64,000 nucleotides of DNA from Wansuia hejianensis (GCF_014337215.1 NZ_CP060635.1:2679501-2743500), one strand, 5' to 3'; shown: positions 19,301 to 27,819, counted from the first letter of the stretch. Notes: a model not told the origin generated them from the letters alone. A program made the numbers and translations.

Positions 19301-20280
19301 TGTTCTTCTCCATCAGATTTGTGGCTGTGCAGCGTGCAGAACTCGCAGGGATGATCCTTGCCGTGCAGGGCCGTGTAACATTTCTGTCCCAGACATGATT
19401 TTCCCCCGGAAAATAGCTCTCTGGATTCATTGATATAAAGCAGGTCATAATTTTCCTTATCAATGACATAGATCCCGTCCGCAGACTCGTTAGCAATACT
19501 CTGATACAGGCGTGTTTCTGAAGAAATACCTGTAAAAACAGCATAAAATTCCGCAGGCTCTGTCAATGGGCCCACACGGCGCCCGTTGAGATGAATCCAT
19601 ATGATACTGCCATCCTTGTGCTTCATCCGGTAGGAGACATCCAGAACCTCCCCGCTGGCAAGCGCGGCTCCCGCCGCCACCGTCACCCGTTGACGGTCCG
19701 GTTCACAGATCACGTTCAGCGCGTCACCCCTGGTCAGCTCCATAAACTCTTCTCTCGTATGCCCGGAAAGTTTCATCACTCCGTCCGAATAATACGTGGG
19801 GATAAATTTGCCCCCTTCAACCCGGTAGCTGGCCACTCCTCCGGGCATGGTATTGATGATATTCTGTATTCTGTCATTGGCCTCCTTCAGCTCCCTGTCC
19901 AGACGGAGCTGTTCGCTCACATCGCTGTACACGCCATACAAGAGCTTAGAGCCGTCCCCCTGGGGTTTCACTTTGCCTTCCAGGCGGATCCAGCGGTATG
20001 CCATCTCCCGGTCATTCCACAGCCGGTAGGTGTATCTCAGACTGCCGTTCTCATGGATGGCTTTCTCAACCTTCTCCTGCAAGATAACTATATCATCAGC
20101 ATGAACACCCAGATATCTTGTCTCCCTTTCCACCTCGCGTATGTGTTCCTCAGAATATCCGACAATCTCATAAAAAGCCGGATTGTGATACACCGGCGAA
20201 ATTCCCATCCTGTCCACCCGATAAACGCATACACCGCAGGGAACATTGCTGAGCGTCTCTTGCAGTTCTTCCGTCACCAT
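16369..20280 (-). CDS. Multi-PAS cytoplasmic hybrid histidine kinase
   Basis: A 1303-residue protein without signal peptide or TM segments. At least four PAS domains fill the first 550 residues, with further PAS-like segments up to about 880. A HisKA helix follows (His in SHDIRTPMNAIMG), then an HATPase domain (DTGIGI, GTGLGL) and a C-terminal receiver (VAEDNAIN, LMDIQMPQMNG). The third PAS region has a Cys-rich stretch (CLGQKCYTALHGKDHPCEFC) that could bind metal or sense redox state. ATG at 20280 is preferred because GGGAGGG sits nine bases upstream; a TTG two codons earlier is too close to that site. It follows the HPt gene by two bases. Confidence 0.9.
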   Translation of the reverse strand: MVTEELQETLSNVPCGVCVYRVDRMGISPVYHNPAFYEIVGYSEEHIREVERETRYLGVHADDIVILQEKVEKAIHENGSLRYTYRLWNDREMAYRWIRLEGKVKPQGDGSKLLYGVYSDVSEQLRLDRELKEANDRIQNIINTMPGGVASYRVEGGKFIPTYYSDGVMKLSGHTREEFMELTRGDALNVICEPDRQRVTVAAGAALASGEVLDVSYRMKHKDGSIIWIHLNGRRVGPLTEPAEFYAVFTGISSETRLYQSIANESADGIYVIDKENYDLLYINESRELFSGGKSCLGQKCYTALHGKDHPCEFCTLHSHKSDGEEHEMAIAGAGRFYSTRFRETDWNGVPAYIKYIRDITESVKTRKEKERLEEYFETVVRNLPDGIAVIRYEEDGSMTPEYISDGFAALTGMSPEDAWKLYGSDAVRGAHPDDLGYIKEQLSALMAGGIDHHEMSYRLKKGVDGYVWVRVSFSVIQNQMGEKRLYAVYRDITAEKEEREQVRRRYNELIIQHYRAPGPNALIIGHCNITRNRIIEIIDYTNSDPLNTFGSVREEFFMGIAGMIVEPGERREFLDTYLGAPALAAFRRNETEKVMECFIRLPGEELGRYVRFKMNMVVSPDNEDVTGILTVTDITEQIVAGRILHQLSVTGYDFVVDVDLTRDHYSILSCNENACCIPPREGCHTKWMDGMLKSRIVPRDREQYKNCLDPELMVSRLRKSGPYTFAFSMSDDNGDIRTKNMTVSAVDLRLGRVCLLRTDITESVREQQGLLNMIAYTFDLACFIDVGTKKMTMYTRQTVLENLPPYQITDYQEAIGRFISQYGTGTADNPAGRLRLPAILDRLEEFPGGYEFILPYRAEQEVRYKQVNVLWGDQNHRTVCLVRADVTDMLAAERRSQTELENALELAKKADRAKSSFLSTMSHDIRTPMNAIMGMTALASAHPDDQERVKDCLKKITVSSRHLLSLINDVLDMSKIDGSKIKLNRMNISLLELQEQISAMLIPPASASGLQFVTRMGNITHTCFYGDSLRINQILINLLSNAVKFTPEGGKVEFLVEEIQAEKEGYVRYRFTVRDTGIGIAEDSLPSIFEPFVRSDNAEQIEGTGLGLSIAKGLVDLMDGKISVQSSIGQGTVFLVELECEAADETEKPESSSGDSGTDSEEQDILAGRRILVAEDNAINAEIICGLLDMFGAESVVVKDGKQAVEEFSGTAPGTYDAVLMDIQMPQMNGYEATKAIRSLGRADAGEIPVIAMTANAFAEDVQSAIEAGMTAHVAKPIDVGILKTTLYQTIKCGVYHSDSRE

Positions 20281-20282
20281 CC

Positions 20283-20648
20283 TCAATTCCCTCCCGTTAA
20301 CTCCTGCCTCATCTGCTCCACTTTCTCATATTCTTTCCGTATCGCCTGATAGAAATCTGCATAATCATCCCGTTCTTCCCGGATACGAAGAGGCTCCACG
20401 ACCGCACAGACCGACCGGTAGAGCGGAGTCAGTCCCAGATTTCCCGCGACCCCCTTTAAAGTATGGGCGGCTTCAAACGCGCCGTCCAGATTCCCGTTCT
20501 CCAGCGCGCTGCCCAGATTCCGGAAGCTTTCGTCACTGGACAGCAGCCCGAGCATCCGTAAATAAAAAGATTCATTTCCCATAAAGCGTTCCATTGTGCC
20601 CTTATAATCAACACCGTAATTTTCTAAAATTTTCTGAAATCCCCACAT
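20283..20648 (-). CDS. HPt domain phosphotransfer protein
   Basis: A 121-residue four-helix phosphotransfer protein. The phosphorylatable histidine is H62 in AHTLKGVAGNLG, the HPt signature. GGAGG lies nine bases before the ATG at 20648, four bases after the previous kinase gene. Hybrid kinases ending in receivers need an HPt partner to pass phosphate on, so it is the likely shared relay for the three hybrid kinases of this operon. Being free-standing it could also serve kinases elsewhere. Confidence 0.9.
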   Translation of the reverse strand: MWGFQKILENYGVDYKGTMERFMGNESFYLRMLGLLSSDESFRNLGSALENGNLDGAFEAAHTLKGVAGNLGLTPLYRSVCAVVEPLRIREERDDYADFYQAIRKEYEKVEQMRQELTGGN

Positions 20649-20652
20649 AGCT

Positions 20653-23600
20653 TCATTCCTCCTTTCCAAAAATAAAGTGATGAAGCGTCTGGTACAGCCG
20701 TTCTGAATCAATGGGCTTTGCCAGATGCGCATCCATCCCGGCCGCCTTGCTCTTCTCAATGTCATCATCAAATGCATTGGCAGTCATTGCAATAATCGGA
20801 ATTGTCTGTGCGTCCTCGTTACTGAGATGACGGATACTGTTGGCCGCGGTCAGTCCATCCATCAGCGGCATACGGATATCCATCAGAATCGCATTATAAT
20901 ATCCCTTTTCCGTCTTACTGAACAGCTCCATCGCCTTCAGGCCGTTTTCTACCGTATCCACCTGAAACCCTCTGCTTTCCAGAAGCATCACCGCTACCTC
21001 TGTATTAATCGCATTGTCTTCAGCAAGCAGTATTCTTTTTCCGGTAAAATCATAAGCCTCTGGCTCTGACTGCTGCTCCTTCTCTTCCTTTTCTCCCAGA
21101 GCTCTTGAAAATGCGGAAACCAGCGCAGATTTAAACATTGGCTTGCTCATCAGCAGGTTAACCCCCGCAAGCTTGGCTTCGTGTTCAATGGAAACCCAGT
21201 CATAAGCCGTCATGATGATTATTGTAACTTCCGGCCCCACTATTGCGCGTATGCGCCTGGCCGTCTCTATACCATCCATGCCCGGCATTTTCCAGTCAAT
21301 CAGAATCATATCAAAATATCGTTCTGTATCCCATAGCTCCCGCACCCGTTCGACCGCTTTATGGCCGCTGTCCACCCACTCGGCGGTAACGCCCATCTCA
21401 CGCAGTGTGACGACGGCGCTTTCACAGACTACCACATCATCATCCACGACCAGCGTTTTCAGATGCGAAAAGTTATAGTCGTGTTTTTTCTGGTGCCTGT
21501 GCAGTTTCTCCTCTTCTGTAATATCCAGCTTCACATCTATCGTAAATTCCGTCCCAATATCCTTGATCGAACGCACGGTAATCCTTCCGTCCATCAGATC
21601 CACTATATTCTTAGAAATCGCCAGGCCCAGTCCGGTGCCGCCGTACAGAGCCGTAGTTCCCGTGGATTCCTGAGAAAAGGGTTCAAAGATGCGGGGAAGA
21701 AACTCTTCACTCATGCCGACCCCCGTATCATTTACCACAAACCGAAGGACCGCATCATTCTTCGTCCGGTGGCGCTGAGCTGCAGAAAAGGTGACCTTTC
21801 CGCCCTCTCCCGTAAATTTTATCGCATTGCTTAAAACATTCAGGAGCACCTGCTGGAGCTTCATGGCATCTCCCATATAGTAATCATCCAGCACAGGGTC
21901 CACAATACACTCATATTCCACTCCTTTGGCCGCCGCCTGGCTGTAACAGATGGAATTGACTCCTACCAGGAATTCTTCTGTGGGAATCCTCTCATTCTTC
22001 AACAGCATCTTCCCGCTTTCAATCCGGCTCATGTCCAGAATATCATTGATGAGCGATAAAAGGAACCGAGAAGAAATCCCAATTTTGGAAATGCAGTCTG
22101 ACACCAGTTCGTCATCTCCGACCGACTGGGCGGCGATGGTGCTCATACCGATAATCGCATTCATTGGCGTCCTGATTTCATGGCTCATGCGGGAAAGGAA
22201 ATCGGATTTTGCAGCATTCGCCTGTTCGGCCGCAACCAGAGCCGCCGCCAGCTCATCCTTCTGCCTCTGCTCCTTCTGGACAATGTCTGTCACATCGCTG
22301 CGCGCCACGCAGACTTTGCCCAGCTCCTTATCTATGTAGAACACCTGGAACCTTTTTACCCTCTGATTGCCCTGTTCATCTTTCATCTCCAAAACAAATG
22401 TATATACCGGCGTCTGCTCCAGCTTCTGTTCCATATACTCAAAATCCAGCTTCTGCAGACATTCCTGTCTGGCCTCTTCATCCATGTACTGAAGGGCCAT
22501 CCTCCTCAATTCTGCCTGGAAATCCCCCGGAGAGGAAGATATCGGCCGCTGACGGTTCCTCCGGATATCCACTTGCGTGAGCAGATCAAAATCCAGTTCC
22601 GCAATCTTCTTAAGCAGCTTTTCCTGCAGCTTAAAGGCTGTGTTATCCGTGGTATAAAAAAACGCGATGATATCGTCTGTCCCAGGCTTTCTGTATAGCT
22701 GGAAACTTGTGCTGCTCCAGAATGCCCCCTCATCTTCACGTTTCCTCAGGAACTCAAAATGGTAATCTGTCTTTCCGGAAGCATATCCGGTCAGGACCTT
22801 ATCTCTGGCCAGCGAATTGTAGATTCTCTCCCCATACGCCGGATCAACCGCAGAAGCGGCCAGGTGCTCTACCAGTTCATCATAAGTGGTTCCCACACCG
22901 GCAATCGCCATCTGGGGGGTAGCGATATAATTCTCCGTCCGGTTCTGGGTTATATTAATTCTTCCCTGACTGCTCCCTTCTTCTGAGGACAGCTCCACAA
23001 AATACGCCAGTTCCTGCTCATACAGCTCATTATTGCGTTTCTGAAGGCGCTTCTCATCTGTTATATCAATAAATACGCAGAAAAACTGCGCGCCATCCTT
23101 TTCCTGGAACATCTGGCCTTTGACAGAAACCCATTTTATGCTCCCATCCTTACAGACCAGGCGGTTCTCACTGTGAACTGTGCTGCCATGGCGCAGTTGT
23201 TCACTGATCCTCTCTGTCACATCCGGCATATCTTCCGGATGGATCACCGCCGACATCCTGCTGCCCATGGCTGAGAATTCCTCCCGCGAATATCCCAGGA
23301 ATTCAAACAGTCCGTCATTGGCATCGATCACTGAAAGATCCTCATCATATCTGCACCTGAAAACTGCTCCCGGTATATTATTGTAGAGATGCAGAAGTTC
23401 GTCCTGCATCTTCTTCTGCCCCGTAATATCTATACAGACTGAGACAATCGCCGGACGGCCGTTTTCCGCAATAATCCGCCGCCCCAGGTCATGCACCCAG
23501 ATATAAGAACCGTCTTTTTTCCGCATCCGGTACTCGACGACGTACTCATCCCCTTTCTCCAGCTGCCCGTCAACCGTCCGGTCAACCATCGTCCGGTCGT

Positions 23601-24201
23601 CCGGATGCATACAGTTGGTAATTTTGCCATCTATATCTCTGACGAATTCCTCTTCACTTCCATATCCCAGGTAATCAAGCATCTGGCGGTTTATGAAATA
23701 AAAAGGGAACTGCTCCTCTATATAACCGCCCATCATGCCACCTGCCACCGAATCGCTTAACAGTTCCTGCCTCTGCCTGGCTATCTGCTCCATTACCAGA
23801 GTCTTTGGATAATGCTCTTCTCCCCGCTGGCTGCCGCCCGGCTCAGATACATGAAAGCTTTTCACCTTCCATGCCCCGCCGTCTTCCTTCACCATCGTAA
23901 AGAATGATCTCAGATGCCAGATATACTGCCCGTTTTTCAGCGTCATTTTCGTTGACAGATTACACGCATCCTCACAGATTATCTGCTCACAGATCACTTC
24001 CAGGCTGCAGACGAACGGTTCCGTGATCTCGCTGATATCCTGTCTGACATATTCAGACATCTCTTCCTTCCCATGGGCGGCTTCATGTTCGCCCGTTCCG
24101 ACAAAATCCACATCCTCATCCAGCATCTCTGTCGCAGAAATTTCGTCACGCTGTTCAAACCAGTACCGGCAAAATGCCAGAGCTGCATCCCTTGCAGTCA
24201 T
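20653..24201 (-). CDS. Hybrid histidine kinase with N-terminal SnoaL-like domain, PAS domains and two receivers
   Basis: A 1182-residue soluble protein. Residues 1-125 resemble a SnoaL/NTF2-like fold (AALAFCRYWFEQRD; MTLKNGQYIWHLRSFF). PAS domains follow (about 150-265, 270-385 and further PAS-like segments), then HisKA (SHEIRTPMNAIIG), HATPase (DTGVGM, GTGLGL) and two receivers, the first with ILIDWKMPGMDG and the second with LMDIRMPLMDG. Both receivers keep acidic pockets and the phosphoacceptor Asp. The ATG at 24201 is chosen for its position 17 bases after the GGDEF/EAL gene with a purine-rich site upstream. Two receivers suggest branched or buffered phosphotransfer. Confidence 0.9.
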   Translation of the reverse strand: MTARDAALAFCRYWFEQRDEISATEMLDEDVDFVGTGEHEAAHGKEEMSEYVRQDISEITEPFVCSLEVICEQIICEDACNLSTKMTLKNGQYIWHLRSFFTMVKEDGGAWKVKSFHVSEPGGSQRGEEHYPKTLVMEQIARQRQELLSDSVAGGMMGGYIEEQFPFYFINRQMLDYLGYGSEEEFVRDIDGKITNCMHPDDRTMVDRTVDGQLEKGDEYVVEYRMRKKDGSYIWVHDLGRRIIAENGRPAIVSVCIDITGQKKMQDELLHLYNNIPGAVFRCRYDEDLSVIDANDGLFEFLGYSREEFSAMGSRMSAVIHPEDMPDVTERISEQLRHGSTVHSENRLVCKDGSIKWVSVKGQMFQEKDGAQFFCVFIDITDEKRLQKRNNELYEQELAYFVELSSEEGSSQGRINITQNRTENYIATPQMAIAGVGTTYDELVEHLAASAVDPAYGERIYNSLARDKVLTGYASGKTDYHFEFLRKREDEGAFWSSTSFQLYRKPGTDDIIAFFYTTDNTAFKLQEKLLKKIAELDFDLLTQVDIRRNRQRPISSSPGDFQAELRRMALQYMDEEARQECLQKLDFEYMEQKLEQTPVYTFVLEMKDEQGNQRVKRFQVFYIDKELGKVCVARSDVTDIVQKEQRQKDELAAALVAAEQANAAKSDFLSRMSHEIRTPMNAIIGMSTIAAQSVGDDELVSDCISKIGISSRFLLSLINDILDMSRIESGKMLLKNERIPTEEFLVGVNSICYSQAAAKGVEYECIVDPVLDDYYMGDAMKLQQVLLNVLSNAIKFTGEGGKVTFSAAQRHRTKNDAVLRFVVNDTGVGMSEEFLPRIFEPFSQESTGTTALYGGTGLGLAISKNIVDLMDGRITVRSIKDIGTEFTIDVKLDITEEEKLHRHQKKHDYNFSHLKTLVVDDDVVVCESAVVTLREMGVTAEWVDSGHKAVERVRELWDTERYFDMILIDWKMPGMDGIETARRIRAIVGPEVTIIIMTAYDWVSIEHEAKLAGVNLLMSKPMFKSALVSAFSRALGEKEEKEQQSEPEAYDFTGKRILLAEDNAINTEVAVMLLESRGFQVDTVENGLKAMELFSKTEKGYYNAILMDIRMPLMDGLTAANSIRHLSNEDAQTIPIIAMTANAFDDDIEKSKAAGMDAHLAKPIDSERLYQTLHHFIFGKEE

Positions 24202-24218
24202 ATTCTGTTCCCTTCCCT

Positions 24219-26492
24219 CTATTCTCTCCACAGGTAGCACCCGCCTTTACCATTCGTTTTTGCCCGGTACAATGCCATATCTGTCCGTTTTATCGCTTCT
24301 TCTGCCGAATCCTCCGCATTCCAGACCGCAATCCCCACAGACGCAGTCACAGTCAACTGGTCTGAAAAGTAAATATTAGAAAATGCATGGCAGATTTCCT
24401 CTCCCTTTTTGAGGATATCCTTTTCAGATTTCATCAGTTTCATGATAACCATAAATTCATCTCCGCCGTATCGGGCCAGGATGTCCGTCCTCCGTGTACG
24501 GGTGCGCAGCACTCTGCTGAACTCCTGAATCAGCCGGTCACCTTCTATGTGCCCTAAAGTATCGTTGATCTGCTTCAGGTTATCCAGATCAAACAGGTAA
24601 AATGCAAACGGCGCGTCCTCTCTCTCCAGCGCTCTGACAGCCATCTCCCACCCTCTCCGGTTCAGGACCCCGGTCATATGGTCCCTGTATGCTTCCTCCT
24701 GCAGATCCCTTTCCCTCTTCTGAAATGAAGCCAGTTTCACCGCATGAAGCACTCTCCTCCACAAGCTTTCTTCCGAATGGGGTTTATCCGCATAATCCGC
24801 GGCCCCCAGCTCCAGAGCCTGCTGCTCGTACTGAATATCCGGGGGGCCGGTTACGATAACCGGAAGATCCCAGACTCCTTTTTCCTCTTTGACGGCTTTC
24901 AGCACGCAATAGCTATCACCTCCCGGTAAAGCATTGCTGAGCAGAACTGCCCCCATCCGATCCTTATATATTGAGATATACCCCAGGGCTGAGCCTGTAT
25001 CCACTGCCTCGACAACCTGATAATACTTTGAAAAGGCTCTCTGCACACGCCCGCGGTACCCGCTGTCCTCATCGGCTACCAATAGTACCTGACTCTGATA
25101 CCTGTTCTCGAACTCCTCCTTCTCCCGATTCCATGCCTCCTCTCCAGCGGGCTGTACCTTCAGCAGCTCTTCAAACTCTCTCTCAGGCATGGGCTTCGCA
25201 TAAAAATAGCCCTGTACATAATCGCAGCCCGTCTCAATGAGACGTTCCAGCTGTTCTCTGGTCTCTACCCCTTCCGCTACAACCCCCAGATGCATCCAGC
25301 GGGCCAGCTCCATGATAAATTGCAGCACTCCCTGATTCATTGGCTTGGCCGTTTCACTCTGAATGAATTTCATATCCAGCTTCAAAATATCTATGGGCAT
25401 CTGGTTGAGCATATTCAGAGATGAATAACCGCTTCCGAAATCATCCATTTCAATAATAAAGCCTAAATCTCTCAGATACCCGACAGTCTCGATGATCTGG
25501 TTGGGGTTTTCCGTATAGGCGCTTTCTGTGATTTCCAAATGAAGCCGGGAAGGAGACAGGCCATATTTCTGTACTGTTTGCATGAGGATATCCGCTATAT
25601 CTTCATTATAAATATCCGCCCTGGATACGTTGACAGATATCGGCACCGGCGGATACCCTTTATCATCCCATTCCCACATATAGGAACAGGTTTTATCCCA
25701 TACATATTGATCGAGCTTTGTTATAAACCCATTTTTCTCAAATAGCGGTATGAATTCAGCCGGGGACTGAAATCCCCAGTCCGGATGCTTCCAGCGGATC
25801 AGAGCTTCAGCGCCGGCCAGGCCGTCATCCCTGATCCGGTACTTAGGCTGGAGATAGATTAAAAATTGCTCTTCCCCCAGGGCCTTCTCCATACTGTCGA
25901 TAATACCCTGCTGCCGCAGCAGTTCATCCCGCAGCTTGTCATCATAATAGGCAAAATATTTCCCATACTGCCCTTTAATGCTGCGGGCAGCTAAAAGAGC
26001 GCGGTCGCACATCTGCTCCACGCTCACGTTCCGATCCTCGACGGAATAAATGCCCCATTTCATCACAACGCTTCTGGCGTTGGAAAGAGCGTTAACCTGC
26101 TCACTGGCGCCGATAAACATTTCATCGGTATAGTCTCCATCATGCATCAGAAGACATACAAACTGATCGGCATTCAGCCGTCCATAGATACCATGATGTC
26201 CCGTCATCTTCCGGTAAAGTTCTGCAATTCCGCACAGCAGCTGATCCCCGGCCGCTACGCCAAATACGTCATTAATCAGTTTAAAATTCTCGATATCAGA
26301 ACAGATGATATCACACCGCTTACCCGGATTCTGCCGCAGGAATTCCCTCACGCGCTGATAGAAATACTCCTTACTGTAGATACCCGTCAACTGGTCATAC
26401 TGGAACTGATTAATCATGGCCGCGGTCTCCCGCAGATGAATAATGCTGGCGACCCGGTGTAAAATAATCTGTGGTTTATAAGGTTTTCCCAC
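24219..26492 (-). CDS. 5'-truncated c-di-GMP protein: receiver tail, degenerate GGDEF, EAL, degenerate receiver, GGDEF
   Basis: The readable frame begins at a GTG (26492) that is really a Val codon inside a receiver domain. Reading further upstream gives SDSEADEVAALSHGATDF, normal receiver sequence, until a stop at 26556-26558 at the island edge. The missing N-terminus is at 42045-42301. Downstream lie a degenerate GGDEF (LNADQF), an EAL phosphodiesterase domain with EALIR, DDFGSGYSS and EGVET, a receiver lacking the phosphoacceptor Asp (LLSNALPGG), and an intact GGDEF cyclase (YGGDEF). The 757-codon part may still be translated from the GTG or from ATG 26417 but lacks its phosphorylation control. 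Confidence 0.88.
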   Translation of the reverse strand: MGKPYKPQIILHRVASIIHLRETAAMINQFQYDQLTGIYSKEYFYQRVREFLRQNPGKRCDIICSDIENFKLINDVFGVAAGDQLLCGIAELYRKMTGHHGIYGRLNADQFVCLLMHDGDYTDEMFIGASEQVNALSNARSVVMKWGIYSVEDRNVSVEQMCDRALLAARSIKGQYGKYFAYYDDKLRDELLRQQGIIDSMEKALGEEQFLIYLQPKYRIRDDGLAGAEALIRWKHPDWGFQSPAEFIPLFEKNGFITKLDQYVWDKTCSYMWEWDDKGYPPVPISVNVSRADIYNEDIADILMQTVQKYGLSPSRLHLEITESAYTENPNQIIETVGYLRDLGFIIEMDDFGSGYSSLNMLNQMPIDILKLDMKFIQSETAKPMNQGVLQFIMELARWMHLGVVAEGVETREQLERLIETGCDYVQGYFYAKPMPEREFEELLKVQPAGEEAWNREKEEFENRYQSQVLLVADEDSGYRGRVQRAFSKYYQVVEAVDTGSALGYISIYKDRMGAVLLSNALPGGDSYCVLKAVKEEKGVWDLPVIVTGPPDIQYEQQALELGAADYADKPHSEESLWRRVLHAVKLASFQKRERDLQEEAYRDHMTGVLNRRGWEMAVRALEREDAPFAFYLFDLDNLKQINDTLGHIEGDRLIQEFSRVLRTRTRRTDILARYGGDEFMVIMKLMKSEKDILKKGEEICHAFSNIYFSDQLTVTASVGIAVWNAEDSAEEAIKRTDMALYRAKTNGKGGCYLWRE

Positions 26493-26559
26493 AAAATCAG
26501 TCGCACCGTGGGACAGCGCGGCTACCTCGTCAGCCTCGCTGTCACTCTGTGTGTGTTAG

Positions 26560-26570
26560 GACGTCACACT
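26560..26570 (+). repeat. Left terminal inverted repeat of the island
   Basis: GACGTCACACT, followed by GATAGCGGAATGCG. The inverted partner at the right end is followed by TAAGCGAGTGCG, so similarity continues imperfectly for about 25 bases. Confidence 0.75.
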
Positions 26571-26587
26571 GATAGCGGAATGCGCAT

Positions 26588-26636
26588 TTCTCACGGCTTT
26601 ACTTTGCGGTTACGCTTAGAGCGAAAGCCGTGAGAA
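26588..26636. other. Subterminal hairpin at the island left end; no protein gene between 26553 and 26888
   Basis: TTCTCACGGCTTT (26588-26600) pairs with AAAGCCGTGAGAA (26624-26636). The remaining AT-rich DNA up to the tRNA holds a copy of ATTTGCACCAATTT (26644-26657) that recurs near the right end, and the tRNA promoter. I see no protein gene there. Confidence 0.6.
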
Positions 26637-26849
26637 AATGAGAATTTGCACCAATTTTTATATTGGTCGGAGAGCGGTAATGTTATAGTTTAATGTTAAG
26701 CGTCTTATCCAGCCAGATCTCGTATTTTGAATTTTTGCATCCAAAGTTTTCAAATAGTACAAATAAGCAAGAACAAAAAATCAATCTGTTAAAGTTGATA
26801 AAATTCCAAAACTTTAGTGCAGATTGCGTGGATACTAACAAGTCAAGCA

Positions 26850-26878
26850 TTTTTCAAATTATCGAAAGGTGTTATAAT
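26850..26878 (+). promoter_or_regulatory. Promoter of tRNA-Pro
   Basis: A perfect TATAAT (26873-26878) lies 10 bases before the tRNA. The -35 region (TTTTTC or TTTTCA, 26850-26856) is weak. Confidence 0.5.
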
Positions 26879-26888
26879 ATTCTATATC

Positions 26889-26964
26889 CGGGGTTTGGCG
26901 CAGTTGGTAGCGCGCGCGCTTTGGGAGCGCGAGGTCAGCAGTTCGAGCCTGCTAACCCCGACCA
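26889..26964 (+). tRNA. tRNA-Pro (anticodon TGG)
   Basis: A 76-base cloverleaf: acceptor CGGGGTT/AACCCCG, D stem GCGC/GCGC, anticodon stem CGCGC/GCGCG with loop TTTGGGA (TGG at 26922-26924), T stem AGCAG/CTGCT with TTCGAGC loop, discriminator A and encoded CCA. All stems pair without mismatch, so it looks functional. It lies inside the island, and no copy of its 3' end marks an island junction. Confidence 0.95.
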
Positions 26965-26972
26965 GGTAACCT

Positions 26973-27001
26973 GCTCATACGATTTATGTATGAGCGTTTT
27001 T
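26973..27001 (+). terminator. Rho-independent terminator of tRNA-Pro
   Basis: GCTCATAC (26973-26980) pairs with GTATGAGC (26988-26995), followed by GTTTTTAT. It starts eight bases after the CCA end and touches the 3' end of the convergent small gene. Confidence 0.8.
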
Positions 27002-27176
27002 ATATTTCTGGATAAAACTTGTAGTAAAAACGATAAGCACTTTGCATCTGGAGATACTTGGTATTTTTGATAACGCCTTCGTGGCGTTCTTTTTCTTGCG
27101 CAGCGTTTTTTGCGGCATCGGCTTCTGCACCAACTTTTACTGACTGTTGCTTATAAAGCTCTGTTAATCTACTCAT
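27000..27176 (-). CDS. Small protein of unknown function (58 residues)
   Basis: ATG at 27176 is preceded by AAGGAG at eight bases and opens a 58-codon frame reading MSRLTELYKQQSVKVGAEAD, then an Ala/Lys/Glu-rich helical segment and an aromatic tail (AYRFYYKFYPEI). It starts 19 bases after the LuxR-type regulator and would be the last gene of that operon. No family is recognised. The clean ribosome-binding site and spacing are the main support; the amphipathic helix suggests an interaction protein, which is speculation. Confidence 0.55.
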   Translation of the reverse strand: MSRLTELYKQQSVKVGAEADAAKNAAQEKERHEGVIKNTKYLQMQSAYRFYYKFYPEI

Positions 27177-27195
27177 TTTGCGTTCTCCTTCATGC

Positions 27196-27819
27196 TTAAT
27201 ACTTCGGCAGAATCAACCGCTTTTCTACCACCTCAGCCACCAACTGCAAGGTGTTCTGGTAGCCCGTTTTCTGCAATATATTCTTGATGTGGTACTTGAC
27301 GGTGTTTGGCGTAATATCCAGATCTGCCGCAATCTCCTCATATTTCCTGCCTTGTGCCAGCTCCCGGATAATATCAAACTCCCGGCTGGTAAACTCAGCG
27401 CTGTTGCTGTACCCGATACGAATCATCGGTGTGTCCTCGGGGTAAACATATTCGCCGTTCATCACCCGGTCACAGACTTCCATCAGGGCAGTGCTGCCAT
27501 ATTCCTTGTACCAAAAGCCGTTACAGCCACAAGCTTTTGCTTTTTGAATAAAGGAATGCTCTGGCATAGAAGTCATGATGATGATCTTGATTTTTGGATT
27601 ATACTGCTTAATCTTTGCCGCAGCTTTCAGGCCTGATTCTTCATCAGCCGTACAGACATCCATCAGGATTAAATCGACACACCCGCGCAGACAGGCTATT
27701 TCAGCATTCGCCGCATTTTCTATGGAGGCGTACAGGATATATTTTTCTGATTTGGCGATCTGATTCTCAATGGCGTCCCGGGTAATCCTAGAATCTTCTA
27801 CTACTAAAACCTGTATCAT
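27196..27819 (-). CDS. LuxR/NarL-type response regulator
   Basis: A 207-residue regulator with a receiver (residues 1-120; acidic pair E8-D9, phosphoacceptor D54 in LILMDVCT) and a C-terminal LuxR helix-turn-helix (about 138-195; FTSREFDIIRELAQGRKYEE, then ITPNTVKYHIKNI). It overlaps the kinase gene by four bases, so cognate pairing is very likely. Its natural target is probably the divergent zinc-ribbon operon 2.9 kb away or its own operon; this is inferred from position only. Confidence 0.92.
   Translation of the reverse strand: MIQVLVVEDSRITRDAIENQIAKSEKYILYASIENAANAEIACLRGCVDLILMDVCTADEESGLKAAAKIKQYNPKIKIIIMTSMPEHSFIQKAKACGCNGFWYKEYGSTALMEVCDRVMNGEYVYPEDTPMIRIGYSNSAEFTSREFDIIRELAQGRKYEEIAADLDITPNTVKYHIKNILQKTGYQNTLQLVAEVVEKRLILPKY

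Noticed and set aside
26889..26964. tRNA-Pro as the island's attachment site
   Set aside because: The left junction is about 330 bases outside the tRNA and no repeat of the tRNA 3' end is found at the right junction.
26693..27070. 125-codon plus-strand frame across tRNA-Pro
   Set aside because: It runs through the tRNA and its terminator and has no ribosome-binding site.
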